NCBI RefSeq assembly: GCF_024701975.1
Contig: NZ_JANLNM010000001.1
Coordinates: 496,001-560,000 of the forward strand
Direction of reading: 5' to 3'
From: Variovorax sp. ZS18.2.2
Lineage (GTDB): Bacteria; Pseudomonadota; Gammaproteobacteria; Burkholderiales; Burkholderiaceae_C
DNA length: 64,000 nucleotides
Notes under the pieces: model-generated
Seen by the model: only the letters and a program-made list of their open reading frames with translations
The model's database searches: none
Told to the model about the DNA's origin: nothing
Made by a program: the position numbers and the translations under genes
Shown: in pieces, positions 8,528-20,706 of the stretch
How the letters are laid out: each line of letters begins with the position of its first letter
How positions within the stretch are numbered: position 1 is the stretch's first letter

Positions 8528-8806
8528 TCAGTGCGCGATTTGCACGAATACTTCGTTCGGCTTGACCATGCCGAGTTCCGCTCTTGCGCGTTCTTCGACC
8601 ATCTCGAGCCCGTCCTTCAGGTCATTGACCTCCGAGGCGAGGCGCTCGTTGGTGATCGTGGCCTTGGCGTTCGCTTCCTTCTGGTCGGTCAGCTTGCTCT
8701 GCAGTTGCACCACGTCGCGCACGCTGCCGCGCCCGTTCCACAGCTGCCATTGGAGAACGGCCAGCAGGAGCAACAGGACGATGGGAGGAACGAAGCGCGC
8801 GCGCAT
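8528..8806 (-). CDS. ftsB: Cell-division protein FtsB (septum formation initiator)
   Basis: 92 aa: short cytoplasmic N-terminus, one membrane segment (about 6-20), then a periplasmic coiled coil (about 30-75) with the conserved LK.G.E.VEERAR.ELGMVKP.E signature of FtsB/DivIC. FtsB forms the FtsQLB complex with FtsL and FtsQ and signals septal peptidoglycan synthesis. It follows eno (stop 8899) on the minus strand with a gap of 92 bases in which I see no other gene, the usual eno-ftsB order in proteobacteria. Confidence 0.93.
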   Translation of the reverse strand: MRARFVPPIVLLLLLAVLQWQLWNGRGSVRDVVQLQSKLTDQKEANAKATITNERLASEVNDLKDGLEMVEERARAELGMVKPNEVFVQIAH

Positions 8807-8898
8807 GATCGGCTAGACCACCCGCACACCGAGGCCGCCGCGCTGCCGTTCCGGAGGGAGCGGCGAAGTGCGCGGCCTGGCGAGCCGGGTGGCTGGCA

Positions 8899-10194
<1,296 letters not shown>

Positions 10195-10208
10195 TCAAAT
10201 AAAACGGA

Positions 10209-10499
10209 TCACACACCTTCGACAACGATCATGCGCATGATCGCGGCGCCCTGACGCGCTGTGCGCGCCTTGCCGTATTCGGGCGATTCATTGAATTTCT
10301 TTGCGGCTTCGACGCTCGGGAACTTGAGGATCACGATGCGCTGCGGGGCCCAGTCGCCCTCGAGCACTTCGACCTTGCCGCCGCGCACGCACACCTCGGC
10401 GCCGTGCGCCTTCATGGCTTCGGAGGACCACTTCTTGTAGTCCTCATACTGCACCGGGTTGGTGACTTCCACGTTAGCGATGATGTAGGCGCTTGTCAT
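10209..10499 (-). CDS. DUF1330 domain-containing protein
   Basis: 96 aa, one complete DUF1330 (dimeric alpha-beta barrel, ferredoxin-like) domain with the family's YEDYK, GGK.EVLEGDW.P.R.V.L.FPS..AA..F motifs. Molecular function of the family is not established. The ATG at 10499 overlaps the kdsA stop by four bases (ATGA), so it is translationally coupled to kdsA. This position between kdsA and eno is a recurring arrangement in Comamonadaceae-type genomes. Confidence 0.9.
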   Translation of the reverse strand: MTSAYIIANVEVTNPVQYEDYKKWSSEAMKAHGAEVCVRGGKVEVLEGDWAPQRIVILKFPSVEAAKKFNESPEYGKARTARQGAAIMRMIVVEGV

Positions 10500-11353
10500 T
10501 GCTGAAAGATGTCCTCGAGGAAAGCGTTTTTCTTGGTGACCTGGTCGAGCGCCAGCAGCGTCTCGAGCAGGGCCTTCATGTGCTTGAGCGGCACGGCGTT
10601 GGGGCCGTCGCTGAGTGCCTTGGCGGGATCGGGGTGCGTCTCCATGAAGAGGCCGGCCACTCCCACGGCCACGGCCGCGCGCGAGAGCACCGGCACCATC
10701 TCGCGCTGGCCGCCCGAGGTCGTGCCCTGGCCGCCGGGGAGCTGCACCGAGTGCGTGGCGTCGAACACCACGGGCGCTCTTGTCTCGCGCATGATCGCAA
10801 GCGAGCGCATGTCCGAGACGAGGTTGTTGTAGCCGAAGCTCGCGCCGCGTTCGCAGGCCATGAAGCTGTCTTCGTCGAGGCCGGCTTCCTTGGCGGCAGC
10901 ACGCGCCTTGTCGATCACGTTCTTCATGTCGTGCGGCGCGAGGAACTGGCCCTTCTTGATGTTGACCGGCTTGCCCGACTGCGCCGCGGCGTAGATGAAG
11001 TCGGTCTGGCGGCACAGGAACGCGGGCGTCTGCAGCACGTCGACCACCTTGGCGGCCTCGGTGATGTCTTCGGTGGTGTGCACGTCGGTCAGCACCGGCA
11101 GGCCGAGTTCGCGCTTCACCTTGGCGAGGATTTCGAGGCCCTTGTCGCGGCCCGGGCCGCGAAAGCTCGTGCCCGAGGAGCGGTTGGCCTTGTCGAAGCT
11201 GCTCTTGAAGATGAACGAAATGCCCAGCGCCGAGGTGATTTCCTTCAGCGTGCCGGCGGTGTCCATCTGCAGCTGTTCGGACTCGACCACGCAGGGGCCG
11301 GCGATCAGGAAGAAGGGCTGGTTCAGCCCGATGTCGAATCCGCAGAGTTTCAT
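10496..11353 (-). CDS. kdsA: 3-deoxy-8-phosphooctulonate synthase (KDO-8-P synthase)
   Basis: 285 aa. Condenses phosphoenolpyruvate with arabinose 5-phosphate to give KDO-8-phosphate for lipopolysaccharide inner core. Signatures: [11 protein letters not shown] (about 16-26), [35 protein letters not shown] and [12 protein letters not shown]. Start ATG 11353 gives the conserved N-terminus MKLCGFDIG; a longer frame into the pyrG end has no support. It follows pyrG by 55 bases and overlaps DUF1330 at its 3' end. Confidence 0.97.
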   Translation of the reverse strand: MKLCGFDIGLNQPFFLIAGPCVVESEQLQMDTAGTLKEITSALGISFIFKSSFDKANRSSGTSFRGPGRDKGLEILAKVKRELGLPVLTDVHTTEDITEAAKVVDVLQTPAFLCRQTDFIYAAAQSGKPVNIKKGQFLAPHDMKNVIDKARAAAKEAGLDEDSFMACERGASFGYNNLVSDMRSLAIMRETRAPVVFDATHSVQLPGGQGTTSGGQREMVPVLSRAAVAVGVAGLFMETHPDPAKALSDGPNAVPLKHMKALLETLLALDQVTKKNAFLEDIFQQ

Positions 11354-11408
11354 TGGGATGCCTCCGTGCTTCGCACTACGGTATTCGCCTTGGGAACGGC
11401 CCGGCGGC

Positions 11409-13135
<1,727 letters not shown>

Positions 13136-13211
13136 GGTGTGCCCTTTGCGACACCTTGCGCCAAGGGCTTGTTGCCATTTGTTCGATGGCCTATGAGCAA
13201 CAATACGGCCC

Positions 13212-14435
13212 ATGCAAGATCTCGCCGGAAAACACATTGTCCTGGGGCTCACAGGGGGCATCGCCTGCTACAAGTCGGCCGAGCTGTGCCGGCTCTTCGT
13301 GAAGGCCGGCGCCACGGTCCAGGTCGTGATGACCGAGGCGGCCGAGCAGTTCATCACCCCGGTGACGATGCAGGCGCTCTCGGGGCGCACGGTCTACACC
13401 TCGCAGTGGGACGCCCGCGAGCCCAACAACATGCCGCACATCAACCTGAGCCGCGAGGCCGATGCGATCGTGCTGGCGCCGTGCAGCGCCGACTTCATCG
13501 CTCGCCTGGTGCAGGGCCGCTCCGACGATCTGCTGAGCCTGATGTGCCTGGCCCGCCCGATGGACAGCGTGCCGCTCCTGCTTGCCCCGGCCATGAACCG
13601 CGAGATGTGGGTCCATCCGGCCACCCAGCGCAACCTGATGCAGGTGTCGGCCGACGGCGCGACCGTGCTGGGCGTGGGCAACGGCTGGCAGGCCTGCGGC
13701 GAGACCGGCGACGGGCGCATGCTGGAGCCGGCGCAGATCCTCGAGGACATCACCGCCTTCTTCCGGCCCAAGCTGCTGGCGGGGCAGAAGGTGCTGGTCA
13801 CCGCCGGTCCGACCTTCGAGGCGCTCGATCCGATTCGCGGCATCACCAACCACTCGTCCGGCAAGATGGGCTTTGCCATCGCACGGGCCGCCCGAGAGGC
13901 GGGCGCCGAGGTCACGCTGGTGGCCGGCCCGGTGCACCTGACCACGCCGCGCGGCGTGACTCGCGTCGATGTGCTGTCCGCGCAGGACATGCTCGAAGCG
14001 ACTGTCCGTGCTGCGCAGAGTGCTAGCATTTTTGTAGCGACAGCCGCCGTCGCCGACTGGCGCCCGGCCACGCACAGCGACCAGAAGATCAAGAAGGACG
14101 GCAGCGGCAAGACGCCGGTGCTCAACTTCGTCGAGAACGCCGACATCCTGCTCACGGTTGCCAAGAGCGAGCGGGCGCAGGCGAAGAAGCTGTTCTGCGT
14201 CGGCTTCGCGGCCGAGAGCGAGAACCTTGTCGAACATGCCAAGGCCAAGCGCGAGCGCAAGGGCATTCCGCTGCTGGTCGGCAACATCGGACCGCTGACC
14301 TTCGGGCAGGACGACAACGCATTGCTGCTCGTGGACGCCAAGGGCGTGCGCGAGTTGCCCCGCGCGCCCAAGCTCACGCTGGCGCGTGAACTGATGACCG
14401 AGATCGCCGCACGGCTTCCCGACTGGAGGGTCTGA
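13212..14435 (+). CDS. coaBC: Bifunctional phosphopantothenoylcysteine decarboxylase / phosphopantothenate-cysteine ligase
   Basis: 407 aa, the two coenzyme A synthesis steps in one chain. N-terminal flavoprotein CoaC: GGIACYKSAEL near residue 12, the active-site HINLSREAD region, and PAMNREMW. C-terminal CoaB: VTAGPTFEALDPIRGITNHSSGKMG around residue 195, then the AAVADWRP and VGFAAES motifs. Divergent from pyrG with about 120 bases between starts. The stop shares its A with the next start (TGATG), coupling it to the following membrane-protein gene, and dut comes next: the common coaBC-dut pairing with an insertion. Confidence 0.97.
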   Translation: MQDLAGKHIVLGLTGGIACYKSAELCRLFVKAGATVQVVMTEAAEQFITPVTMQALSGRTVYTSQWDAREPNNMPHINLSREADAIVLAPCSADFIARLVQGRSDDLLSLMCLARPMDSVPLLLAPAMNREMWVHPATQRNLMQVSADGATVLGVGNGWQACGETGDGRMLEPAQILEDITAFFRPKLLAGQKVLVTAGPTFEALDPIRGITNHSSGKMGFAIARAAREAGAEVTLVAGPVHLTTPRGVTRVDVLSAQDMLEATVRAAQSASIFVATAAVADWRPATHSDQKIKKDGSGKTPVLNFVENADILLTVAKSERAQAKKLFCVGFAAESENLVEHAKAKRERKGIPLLVGNIGPLTFGQDDNALLLVDAKGVRELPRAPKLTLARELMTEIAARLPDWRV

Positions 14436-14887
14436 TGAATACCGAATCGAACACACCGCCCAATGGCGACTTCGCTCGCTATGTGGAGCAGCTTTCGGCA
14501 CGGGCCGCGCTGCCGAAACGGCCAGCGCAGCCGGGAGAGCCCGGGCTCGATGTCGGCATGACGCAGGCGCCCGGGCAGCAGGGACCGGTCACGGCCGCCA
14601 TGCAGCGCGCCGACCTGCCAAACGGCGAAGTGCCGAAACGGGAGCCGAGCTCGTTCGACCCGACGCTGCTCAAGGTGCTCGGCGCCGTGGGGGCGCTGGT
14701 GTTCCTGGTGCTGTGGTCGATCGGTGTGCCGTTCTTCGTGCTGGTCGCGGGGTTCGCCGCGGCTGCGTGGTTCGGCAAGAGTTTTTTCAAGGGTTTGAAG
14801 CTCACGCCTGGCGTGGCCAAGTGGCAGCAGGTCCTCGAAGAGGCCGCCCGCAGGCAAAAAGAACAGCAACAAAAGCAAGGCAAGTAA
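14435..14887 (+). CDS. Membrane protein of unknown function between coaBC and dut
   Basis: 150 aa. A soluble Pro/Gln-rich N-terminus (1-80), two hydrophobic segments back to back (about 82-98 and 101-115) and a charged C-terminal helix rich in Lys/Gln (EEAARRQKEQQQKQGK). Start overlaps the coaBC stop (TGATG) and dut begins directly after its stop, so all three are one translational unit. I recognise no family; topology suggests a small inner-membrane anchor with both ends cytoplasmic. Confidence 0.75.
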   Translation: MNTESNTPPNGDFARYVEQLSARAALPKRPAQPGEPGLDVGMTQAPGQQGPVTAAMQRADLPNGEVPKREPSSFDPTLLKVLGAVGALVFLVLWSIGVPFFVLVAGFAAAAWFGKSFFKGLKLTPGVAKWQQVLEEAARRQKEQQQKQGK

Positions 14888-15334
14888 GTGAAAGTCGACG
14901 TTCGTATCCTCGATCCACGCATGGTGGATCAATTGCCCGCCTATGCCACCCCCGGAAGCGCCGGCCTCGACCTGCGGGCCTGCCTCGACGCACCGATCAC
15001 GCTGGAGTCCAACGGCTGGCAGCTGGTGGGCACCGGCATTGCGATCCACCTGGCGGACCCGGCGTTTGCTGCGCTGATCTTGCCGCGCTCGGGTTTGGGC
15101 CACAAGCACGGCATCGTGCTGGGCAACCTCGTCGGCCTGATCGACAGCGACTACCAGGGCGAACTCAAGATCAGCGCATGGAACCGCAGCGACACGCCCT
15201 TCGTGCTGCAGCCGATGGAGCGGCTCGCGCAGCTGGTGATCGTGCCGGTGGTGCAGGCGCAGTTCCGGGTGGTCACGGAATTCGAGGCGTCGCAGCGCGG
15301 CGAGGGCGGCTACGGCTCCACCGGCAAGCACTGA
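14888..15334 (+). CDS. dut: dUTP diphosphatase
   Basis: 148 aa, standard trimeric dUTPase length; hydrolyses dUTP to dUMP, keeping uracil out of DNA. The five family motifs are present: GSAGLDLRA (about 22-30), [36 protein letters not shown], and the C-terminal Gly-rich GGYGSTGKH that closes on the substrate. The start is GTG at 14888, immediately after the preceding stop codon. Confidence 0.97.
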   Translation: MKVDVRILDPRMVDQLPAYATPGSAGLDLRACLDAPITLESNGWQLVGTGIAIHLADPAFAALILPRSGLGHKHGIVLGNLVGLIDSDYQGELKISAWNRSDTPFVLQPMERLAQLVIVPVVQAQFRVVTEFEASQRGEGGYGSTGKH

Positions 15335-15523
15335 GCGAGCACCGAAAGCTGAAGCCAGCCTGAGTAACCGCCAGGTAAGCGAGGGGTAAAGAGTGGAACC
15401 GCCGCAGCGGCGCCGCGCTCGAAAGTTTCAGCATGTGTCTTGCGTCATCGCGGCGAAAGCTGCGGCGTTAGTCACAGGCAGGCGCACTTTTCTCGCGCAG
15501 TTCTATTCGAGGAGCCTCTCAAC

Positions 15524-16024
15524 ATGAAGATCTCAATGCGCTTCGTATCCGTCACCGCTTCCGTGCTGGCCCTGGCCACGCTCACGGCGTGCGTGGCACC
15601 CATGCCGGTCTACCAGACCTCGCGCTATCCCTATCAAGCGCCACCGCAGGCGATCCAGTACCGCGAGGCCGCCTACGTCGAGTACGGCCACGTGGCCAAT
15701 ATCGAGGTGCTGCGCAGCGAAACTGCCGGCACCGGCACCTCTGGCGGCGGTGCAGTCGCCGGTGGTCTCATCGGCGGCGTGGTCGGCAACCAGTTCGGAC
15801 GTGGCCAGGGCCGTGCGGCCGCCACCGCACTGGGCATCGTGGGCGGCGCCCTGTTGGGCAACACCATCGAGGCCCAGCAGAACGGGCCGCGTGCCTATGA
15901 AAGCTATCGCGTGTCGGTGCAGACCGACCGCGGCGGGTTCCGGGCCTTCGACGTGCAAAGCCCCGGCGACCTGCGCATCGGCGACCGGGTGCGCATCGAC
16001 AACGGCCATATTTCGCGCATGTAG
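15524..16024 (+). CDS. Glycine-zipper (2TM) outer-membrane lipoprotein
   Basis: 166 aa. Lipoprotein signal with lipobox LTAC (Cys23). A glycine-zipper segment (GGAVAGGLIGGVVGNQFG and GIVGGALLGN, about 78-117) matches the 17-kDa antigen/SlyB-type 2TM family found in the envelope. The C-terminal third ends with R.GDRVRI.NG.I, an SH3-like pattern seen in relatives. A GAGGAG ribosome-binding site about 10 bases upstream supports the ATG at 15524. The 189 bases before it hold no other gene. Role probably in envelope integrity; exact function unknown. Confidence 0.82.
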   Translation: MKISMRFVSVTASVLALATLTACVAPMPVYQTSRYPYQAPPQAIQYREAAYVEYGHVANIEVLRSETAGTGTSGGGAVAGGLIGGVVGNQFGRGQGRAAATALGIVGGALLGNTIEAQQNGPRAYESYRVSVQTDRGGFRAFDVQSPGDLRIGDRVRIDNGHISRM

Positions 16025-16042
16025 GCTGCTCCTGCGGGCACA

Positions 16043-16069
16043 AAAAAGCCGGGCACTGCCCGGCTTTTT
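16043..16069. terminator. Bidirectional intrinsic terminator
   Basis: AAAAAGCCGGGC-ACT-GCCCGGCTTTTT: a 7-bp GC stem flanked by A- and T-tracts, lying between the convergent lipoprotein and SlyD-like genes, so it can serve both. Confidence 0.9.
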
Positions 16070-16083
16070 GACGTCTGCAGTCC

Positions 16084-16608
16084 TCAGTGCAGCATCTGGT
16101 TGCCCGGGGCCATCGGCGGCACCTTGAAGAAGGCCGTCCCCGCCGTCCCACGGCCGACTTCTTCTTCCGTTGCCTCGCGCACCGACCGCACGGTGATGTC
16201 CAGCCGGATCGCGATGCCGGCCAGCGGATGGTTGCCGTCGAGCACCAGGTGGTCGGGGTAGATTTCGGCGACCGTGTAGAGCGCGTCCCGCGGGATGGCG
16301 TCGCTCACGCCCTTCGGCAGGGCAGAGCCGTCGAAGGTCATGCCTTCTTCCGTGCCCTCGGGAAACAGCGAGCGCGGCTCGAGAAAGAGCAACTGGTCGT
16401 TGAAGTCGCCGAAGCCCTGTTCGGGCTCGACCTGCAGTTGCACACGGGCGCCGGGCTCATGGCCCTGCAGAGCCGCCTCGATGACGTCGAAGAGATCGTC
16501 GCCGCCCACCATGAATTCGACCGGCTCGTCGAGCACATCCAGCACGTCGCCGAGCGTGTCTTTCATCGTCCAGGTCAAACCGACCACGCATTGTTCAGAG
16601 ATTTCCAT
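16084..16608 (-). CDS. FKBP-type peptidyl-prolyl cis-trans isomerase, SlyD-like
   Basis: 174 aa. FKBP fold with an insert-in-flap domain as in SlyD: EPVEFMVGGDDLF (about 28-40), LQGHEPGARV, EQGFGD, then DGNHPLAG(I/K)A typical of SlyD (DFNHPLAGQ..). Unlike E. coli SlyD it has no long His/Cys metal-binding tail, so it is the shorter, metal-independent form. Likely a cytosolic folding helper. Its start is only about 15 bases from that of the divergent RoxA-like gene. Confidence 0.9.
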   Translation of the reverse strand: MEISEQCVVGLTWTMKDTLGDVLDVLDEPVEFMVGGDDLFDVIEAALQGHEPGARVQLQVEPEQGFGDFNDQLLFLEPRSLFPEGTEEGMTFDGSALPKGVSDAIPRDALYTVAEIYPDHLVLDGNHPLAGIAIRLDITVRSVREATEEEVGRGTAGTAFFKVPPMAPGNQMLH

Positions 16609-16622
16609 TGCAGAATTCTCCC

Positions 16623-17765
16623 ATGGAGATTACCCAACCGCTGCCGTTGCTCGGCGGCCTGAGCGCCGCGCAGTTCATGCGGCGGTACTGGCAGAAGAAG
16701 CCGCTGCTGGTCCGCCAGGCCATTCCCGTCATGGTGCCACCGATCGATCGCAGCGCCTTGTTTGCGCTGGCCGAGCGCGAAGAGGTGGAATCGCGCCTCA
16801 TCCGCCATGGCAAATCCGGCTGGTCGCTCAAGCACGGACCGTTGCCAAGACGTGCCCTGCCGCCGCTGAAACAACCCGCCTGGACCCTGCTTGTGCAGGG
16901 CGTCGACCTGCATCACGAGGGCGTGCACGACCTGCTGCGGCAGTTCCGCTTCCTGCCCGATGCGCGCCTGGACGACCTGATGATCAGCTACGCGAGCGAC
17001 ACCGGCGGCGTCGGCGCGCATTTCGACAGCTACGACGTGTTCCTGCTGCAGGCGCAGGGCCGCCGCCGCTGGTCCATCGGCAAGCAGGGCGACCTGCGCC
17101 TGCAGCCGGACGTGCCGCTCAAGATACTCGAGAACTTCGAGCCGGAAGAAAGCTTCGTGCTCGAGCCGGGCGACATGCTCTACCTGCCGCCGAAGTACGC
17201 CCATGAAGGCGTGGCGGTGGGCGATGACTGCATGACCTTTTCCATCGGCCTGCGCTCGTCCGCCGTTGGCGAGCTCGGCGCCGACCTGCTCGCGCGCATG
17301 GCGCAGGCCTATTCCGAAGACCTCGAGGACGCCGGCCCCGCGGAGCTGACGCGCTACCGCGATCCGACGCAGCCCGCGGTCGATACCCCTGCCGCGATGC
17401 CTGCCGCACTGCAGGACTTCGCACGCAAGGCCGTCGAAGCCGCGCTGCGCGACCCGGACGCCATCGACCGCGCCCTCGGCGAATCGCTGACCGAGCCCAA
17501 GGCCAACATCTGGTTCGACGAAGGCCGTGACATACCTGATGCGATGCAGCACGTGGCACTCGACCGCCGCACGCGCATGCTCTATGACACGCGCCACATC
17601 TACATCAACGGCGAGAGCTTTCGCGCAGGCGGTGCCGATGCGACGCTGATGCGCCGGCTGGCCGACCAGCGCGCGCTCGGTCCGCGCGAGCTGGCGCGGG
17701 CCAGTGAAGGCGCATTGGCGTTGCTGGGCGAGTGGTGCGAGGCGGGCTGGGTTCATGCCAGCTGA
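16623..17765 (+). CDS. JmjC/cupin ribosomal oxygenase, RoxA (YcfD)-like
   Basis: 380 aa. Fe(II)/2-oxoglutarate-dependent oxygenase of the ROX family; the E. coli relative hydroxylates an Arg of ribosomal protein L16. Metal ligands are visible: H133-x-D135 in GAHFDSYDVFLLQ and H194 in KYAHEG. The C-terminal half has the dimerisation and winged-helix regions (APRELAR.. ALLGEWCEAGW). ATG at 16623 is chosen; an upstream TTG at 16608 would add five residues. Overlaps the next gene by 11 bases. Confidence 0.85.
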   Translation: MEITQPLPLLGGLSAAQFMRRYWQKKPLLVRQAIPVMVPPIDRSALFALAEREEVESRLIRHGKSGWSLKHGPLPRRALPPLKQPAWTLLVQGVDLHHEGVHDLLRQFRFLPDARLDDLMISYASDTGGVGAHFDSYDVFLLQAQGRRRWSIGKQGDLRLQPDVPLKILENFEPEESFVLEPGDMLYLPPKYAHEGVAVGDDCMTFSIGLRSSAVGELGADLLARMAQAYSEDLEDAGPAELTRYRDPTQPAVDTPAAMPAALQDFARKAVEAALRDPDAIDRALGESLTEPKANIWFDEGRDIPDAMQHVALDRRTRMLYDTRHIYINGESFRAGGADATLMRRLADQRALGPRELARASEGALALLGEWCEAGWVHAS

Positions 17766-18258
17766 CGACGCGCCACTGCTGCTGCCCGAAGGCCGTTTCG
17801 ACGGCCGCGAGGCTTTCGGCGCGATCGTGCGCAATGCGCTGTCGGCCGCCGTGCGCGAAGGCTGGAAAGAGATCGTCTTCAGCGATCCCGATTTCGCCGA
17901 CTGGCCCCTGGGCGAGCGAGCCAGCATCGAGGCGCTGCAGGCCTGGTCGGCCAGCGGCCGGCGCTTCGTGCTGCTGGCGCAGCGCTTCGATGTGATCGAG
18001 CGCGGCCACGCGCGTTTCGTGCCGTGGCGCCGCATGTGGGACCACATCATCGAATGCCGCGTCACCGGCAAGGCGGTTGGCGCCGAGGTGCCGAGTGCGA
18101 TCTGGACGCCCACCTGGTTCGCGCACCGCATCGACCCCGAGCGCTGCCGCGGCGTCTGTGGCGCCGATCCGCGCGCCCGCCGCGAACTGCGCGAAGCCAT
18201 CGACGAGAGCTGGCGCCTGGGGCGGCCGGCATTTCCGGCATCGACGCTCGGCTTGTAA
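17755..18258 (+). CDS. Hypothetical protein coupled to the RoxA-like gene
   Basis: 167 aa, soluble, no signal peptide. Pattern features: a GREAF...A..AA..GW.E..F.D.DF..WPLGE stretch in the first third and RFVPWRRMWDHIIECR in the middle. Resembles the small protein commonly found after cupin/RoxA-like genes in this family of bacteria; function unknown. Start ATG at 17755 overlaps the end of the preceding gene by 11 bases, indicating translational coupling. Confidence 0.75.
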   Translation: MPADDAPLLLPEGRFDGREAFGAIVRNALSAAVREGWKEIVFSDPDFADWPLGERASIEALQAWSASGRRFVLLAQRFDVIERGHARFVPWRRMWDHIIECRVTGKAVGAEVPSAIWTPTWFAHRIDPERCRGVCGADPRARRELREAIDESWRLGRPAFPASTLGL

Positions 18259-18352
18259 GCCAATGCCGCGAATGCGGCCGCGAGACACATTCAGGCGGAG
18301 ATGCGGGTCTAGAATTTTTTCGTCCCAGACATTCTTTGCCAAAGGAGTTCTC

Positions 18353-18613
18353 ATGAAGAAGTCGTCGTCCGTCCTGATTGCCTCGTTGATCGCCGCTGCC
18401 GCACTCGTTGCCTGCGGCAAGAAAGAGGACGCTGCCCCCGCGGTCGTGACGCCTCCGCCCGCCCCCGTGACCGAGCCCGCAGCCCCGCCTGCCGCCGCGC
18501 CGGCGCCTTCCGCCGATCCGGCCGCAACCGCACCTTCGGCCGCCGCTTCGTCGGCGCTGGACGCCGCGAATGCCGCGACAGAGGCTGCGAAGAAGAACGA
18601 AGCACCCAAGTAA
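18353..18613 (+). CDS. Small Ala/Pro-rich lipoprotein
   Basis: 86 aa. Lipoprotein signal with lipobox LVAC (Cys21), then a low-complexity Pro/Ala/Ser chain with a charged end (EAAKKNEAPK). An AAAGGAG ribosome-binding site six bases before the ATG and a TAGAAT -10 box at about 18310 make this a well-supported independent gene, and a strong terminator follows. No family recognised; probably a cell-envelope spacer-type protein. Confidence 0.8.
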   Translation: MKKSSSVLIASLIAAAALVACGKKEDAAPAVVTPPPAPVTEPAAPPAAAPAPSADPAATAPSAAASSALDAANAATEAAKKNEAPK

Positions 18614-18637
18614 CAAGTCGGGTTCCTCACAAAGCAG

Positions 18638-18660
18638 AAAGCCGCCCCAGGGCGGCTTTT
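18638..18660 (+). terminator. Intrinsic terminator after small lipoprotein gene
   Basis: AAAGCCGCC-CCAG-GGCGGCTTTT, 9-bp stem with T-tract, 25 bases after the stop; it may also serve the convergent MBL gene. Confidence 0.88.
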
Positions 18661-18691
18661 CTACTGAGGCCGTCAGCAGGTCAGCTGGCGG

Positions 18692-19468
18692 TCAGACATC
18701 CAGCCAGGGCGAGCCCTCGGTCGCGGTGGCGGTAAGCATTTCCGCCTCATGGCCACCCAGCGCCTCGGCCATCAGGCGCCGCACGATGTCGGGTCGGTTG
18801 TTCTGCTCGCTCAGGTGTGCCGCGACCACATGGCGCAGGCCGTCGTGGCGAACCGTGCGCGCGATCTCCGCTGCCGCTGAATTCGACAGGTGCCCGTAGT
18901 TGCCGCCGACGCGCAGCTTGAGAAAAGGTGGGTAGGCCGAGTTGGCCAAGAGGTCGCTGTCGTGGTTGAACTCGAGCAGCAGTGCATGCACACCGGCCAG
19001 GCGATTCAGGACGTGCGCGGTGGCATGCCCGAGATCGGTCAACACACCGAGCGTGCGCGCACCGTCGGTGCAGCGCAGCTGCAGCGGCTCGCGCGCATCG
19101 TGCGGCACGGTGAAGGGCTGAACGCCGATGTCGCCGACGGCGAACTCCGCATCGTCGCGCGCCAGGTTCAGACGGCCCTCGAAGTCGCGGCCGCCCGTGG
19201 CAAGCCAGGTGCCTTCGCTCATCCAGACGGGAATGCGGTTGCGCCGCGAGAGCGTGTGGGCGCAGCCGATGTGGTCGCCGTGCTCGTGGGTGATGAAGAT
19301 GGCGTCGATGTCGCCGGCGGCGAGGCCCGCCTGGGCCAGCCGCTGATCGAGTTGCCGGATGCCGAAGCCGCAGTCGACGAGGAGCCGGGAGGTGCGGCCG
19401 CCGCTGGTCGCTTCGACCAGCGCGGCGTTGCCCGTGCTGCCGCTGCCGAGGCTTCGGAAGCGGAGCAT
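18692..19468 (-). CDS. MBL-fold metallo-hydrolase (YycJ/WalJ-like)
   Basis: 258 aa. Metallo-beta-lactamase fold starting with LGSGSTGNA (7-15) as in YycJ/WalJ-type proteins; metal motif H61-x-H63-x-D65-H66. Predicted cytosolic hydrolase, possibly a nuclease or phosphodiesterase; function of this subfamily in proteobacteria is unsettled. Start ATG 19468 lies 5 bases after the bamC stop on the same strand, so it is read from the bamC transcript. Confidence 0.85.
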   Translation of the reverse strand: MLRFRSLGSGSTGNAALVEATSGGRTSRLLVDCGFGIRQLDQRLAQAGLAAGDIDAIFITHEHGDHIGCAHTLSRRNRIPVWMSEGTWLATGGRDFEGRLNLARDDAEFAVGDIGVQPFTVPHDAREPLQLRCTDGARTLGVLTDLGHATAHVLNRLAGVHALLLEFNHDSDLLANSAYPPFLKLRVGGNYGHLSNSAAAEIARTVRHDGLRHVVAAHLSEQNNRPDIVRRLMAEALGGHEAEMLTATATEGSPWLDV

Positions 19469-19473
19469 GCGGG

Positions 19474-20565
19474 TTACTTCAGGTCGTCGGCAATGACCTT
19501 GACGATGCGCTGTGCGTTGGCCGAAGTTTCGGGCGCACCGGCTTCGTTGAGCACCGAGACGGTGGTCGATTCGCCCTGGCTCTTCACGAGGATGCGGAAC
19601 TTGATCGGCTTTTCGTCCTTGGACGAACTGCTGAACAGCTTGCCGAAGAAGCCCTCTTCCTTCTTGTCGGGGTTCGGCGTCACGTAGCGCACGTAGTAGA
19701 TGCCGGCGCTGCGGTCGCGGTCTTCCACGGTGAAGCCGGTGCGGTCGAGCGCCAGGCCGACGCGGCGCCATGCGCGCTCGAAGCCTTCGCTGATCTGGAC
19801 CACGGGCTGGTTGCCTACGCTGGCGATGGTGGCGGTCTTCGCCGGTGCTGAGGTGGCGGCCAGGATCTTCGACTGCTCTTGCGACACGCCGAGCTTGACC
19901 ATCAGGCGGCGGAGGAACTCGGTTTCGAGTTCAGGATCGCTCGGACGCGGCTGCCACACGGTCTGGTCCTGGCGCGAATTGTTGTAGACCTCCTGCATGC
20001 CGCGGTGGCTGATGAAGATCTCGGTGCCGTTGGTCGTGCGTTCGATGCGGGTGCGGAAGCGGTCGAGTTCGCCGGTCGAGTAGACCGAGTCGACCAGCTT
20101 GCCCAGCGTGCCGCGGATGATGTCCTGCGGCAGCTTGGCGCGGTTTTCGGCCCAGTCGGTTTCCATGATGCCGAGATTGCGCTGTTCGGTGGTCAGCAGG
20201 AAGCCGCTTTCCTGCCAGAAGTCCTTCACCGGGTCCCAGAGCTGGTCGGGCGTGCGGCTGACGACGATCCAGCGCTGCGTGCCCGCGCGCTCCATGCGCA
20301 CGTCGCCGATGTTGGCGACGGCGGTGGGCACGCCCGGCGCGTTGGCGATGCCGGTCTGGTACGAATTGGCGGTGACTGCGCCGCCGGGCACCGCGTAGCG
20401 GTTGTCGCGCGAGAGCTGCGACAGGTCGGGCGGGACTTCGAGCGTCGGGGCCTTGCCGGCGCTCTTGTAGTCGATCTTGTCGCTCTCGAGCACGGAGCAG
20501 GCGGCGAGGCTGGCAACGAGGGTGGCCAGCAATGCATATCGCGAAAGTTGCGAAAGGTTCTTCAA
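19474..20565 (-). CDS. bamC: Outer-membrane protein assembly factor BamC
   Basis: 363 aa. Lipoprotein with lipobox LAAC (Cys23), followed by the unstructured N-terminal stretch conserved in BamC (DKIDYK... LEVPPDL..L.R..RY), which binds BamD, and two helix-grip C-terminal domains. Part of the BAM complex inserting beta-barrels into the outer membrane. The start is TTG at 20565, supported by an AGGAAG site about 8 bases upstream. Follows dapA (141-base gap), the classical dapA-bamC order. Confidence 0.95.
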   Translation of the reverse strand: MKNLSQLSRYALLATLVASLAACSVLESDKIDYKSAGKAPTLEVPPDLSQLSRDNRYAVPGGAVTANSYQTGIANAPGVPTAVANIGDVRMERAGTQRWIVVSRTPDQLWDPVKDFWQESGFLLTTEQRNLGIMETDWAENRAKLPQDIIRGTLGKLVDSVYSTGELDRFRTRIERTTNGTEIFISHRGMQEVYNNSRQDQTVWQPRPSDPELETEFLRRLMVKLGVSQEQSKILAATSAPAKTATIASVGNQPVVQISEGFERAWRRVGLALDRTGFTVEDRDRSAGIYYVRYVTPNPDKKEEGFFGKLFSSSSKDEKPIKFRILVKSQGESTTVSVLNEAGAPETSANAQRIVKVIADDLK

Positions 20566-20706
20566 CGTCGTCTTCCTTGTTGGAATGGTTCGATCAATCT
20601 ATGGGCCGCAGTGCCCGCCATCTCTGAGCACGGTTCGGGCAAAAGGTTGCTTAACCTTGTTGCGGTCAGGGAAAAGCGGATCGCAGGCGTGTGTTGGGGA
20701 TGGGGC

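Noticed and set aside
20643..20658. AAGGTT-GCTT-AACCTT repeat upstream of bamC
   Set aside because: Short arms, no regulator context and no promoter alignment; could be chance.
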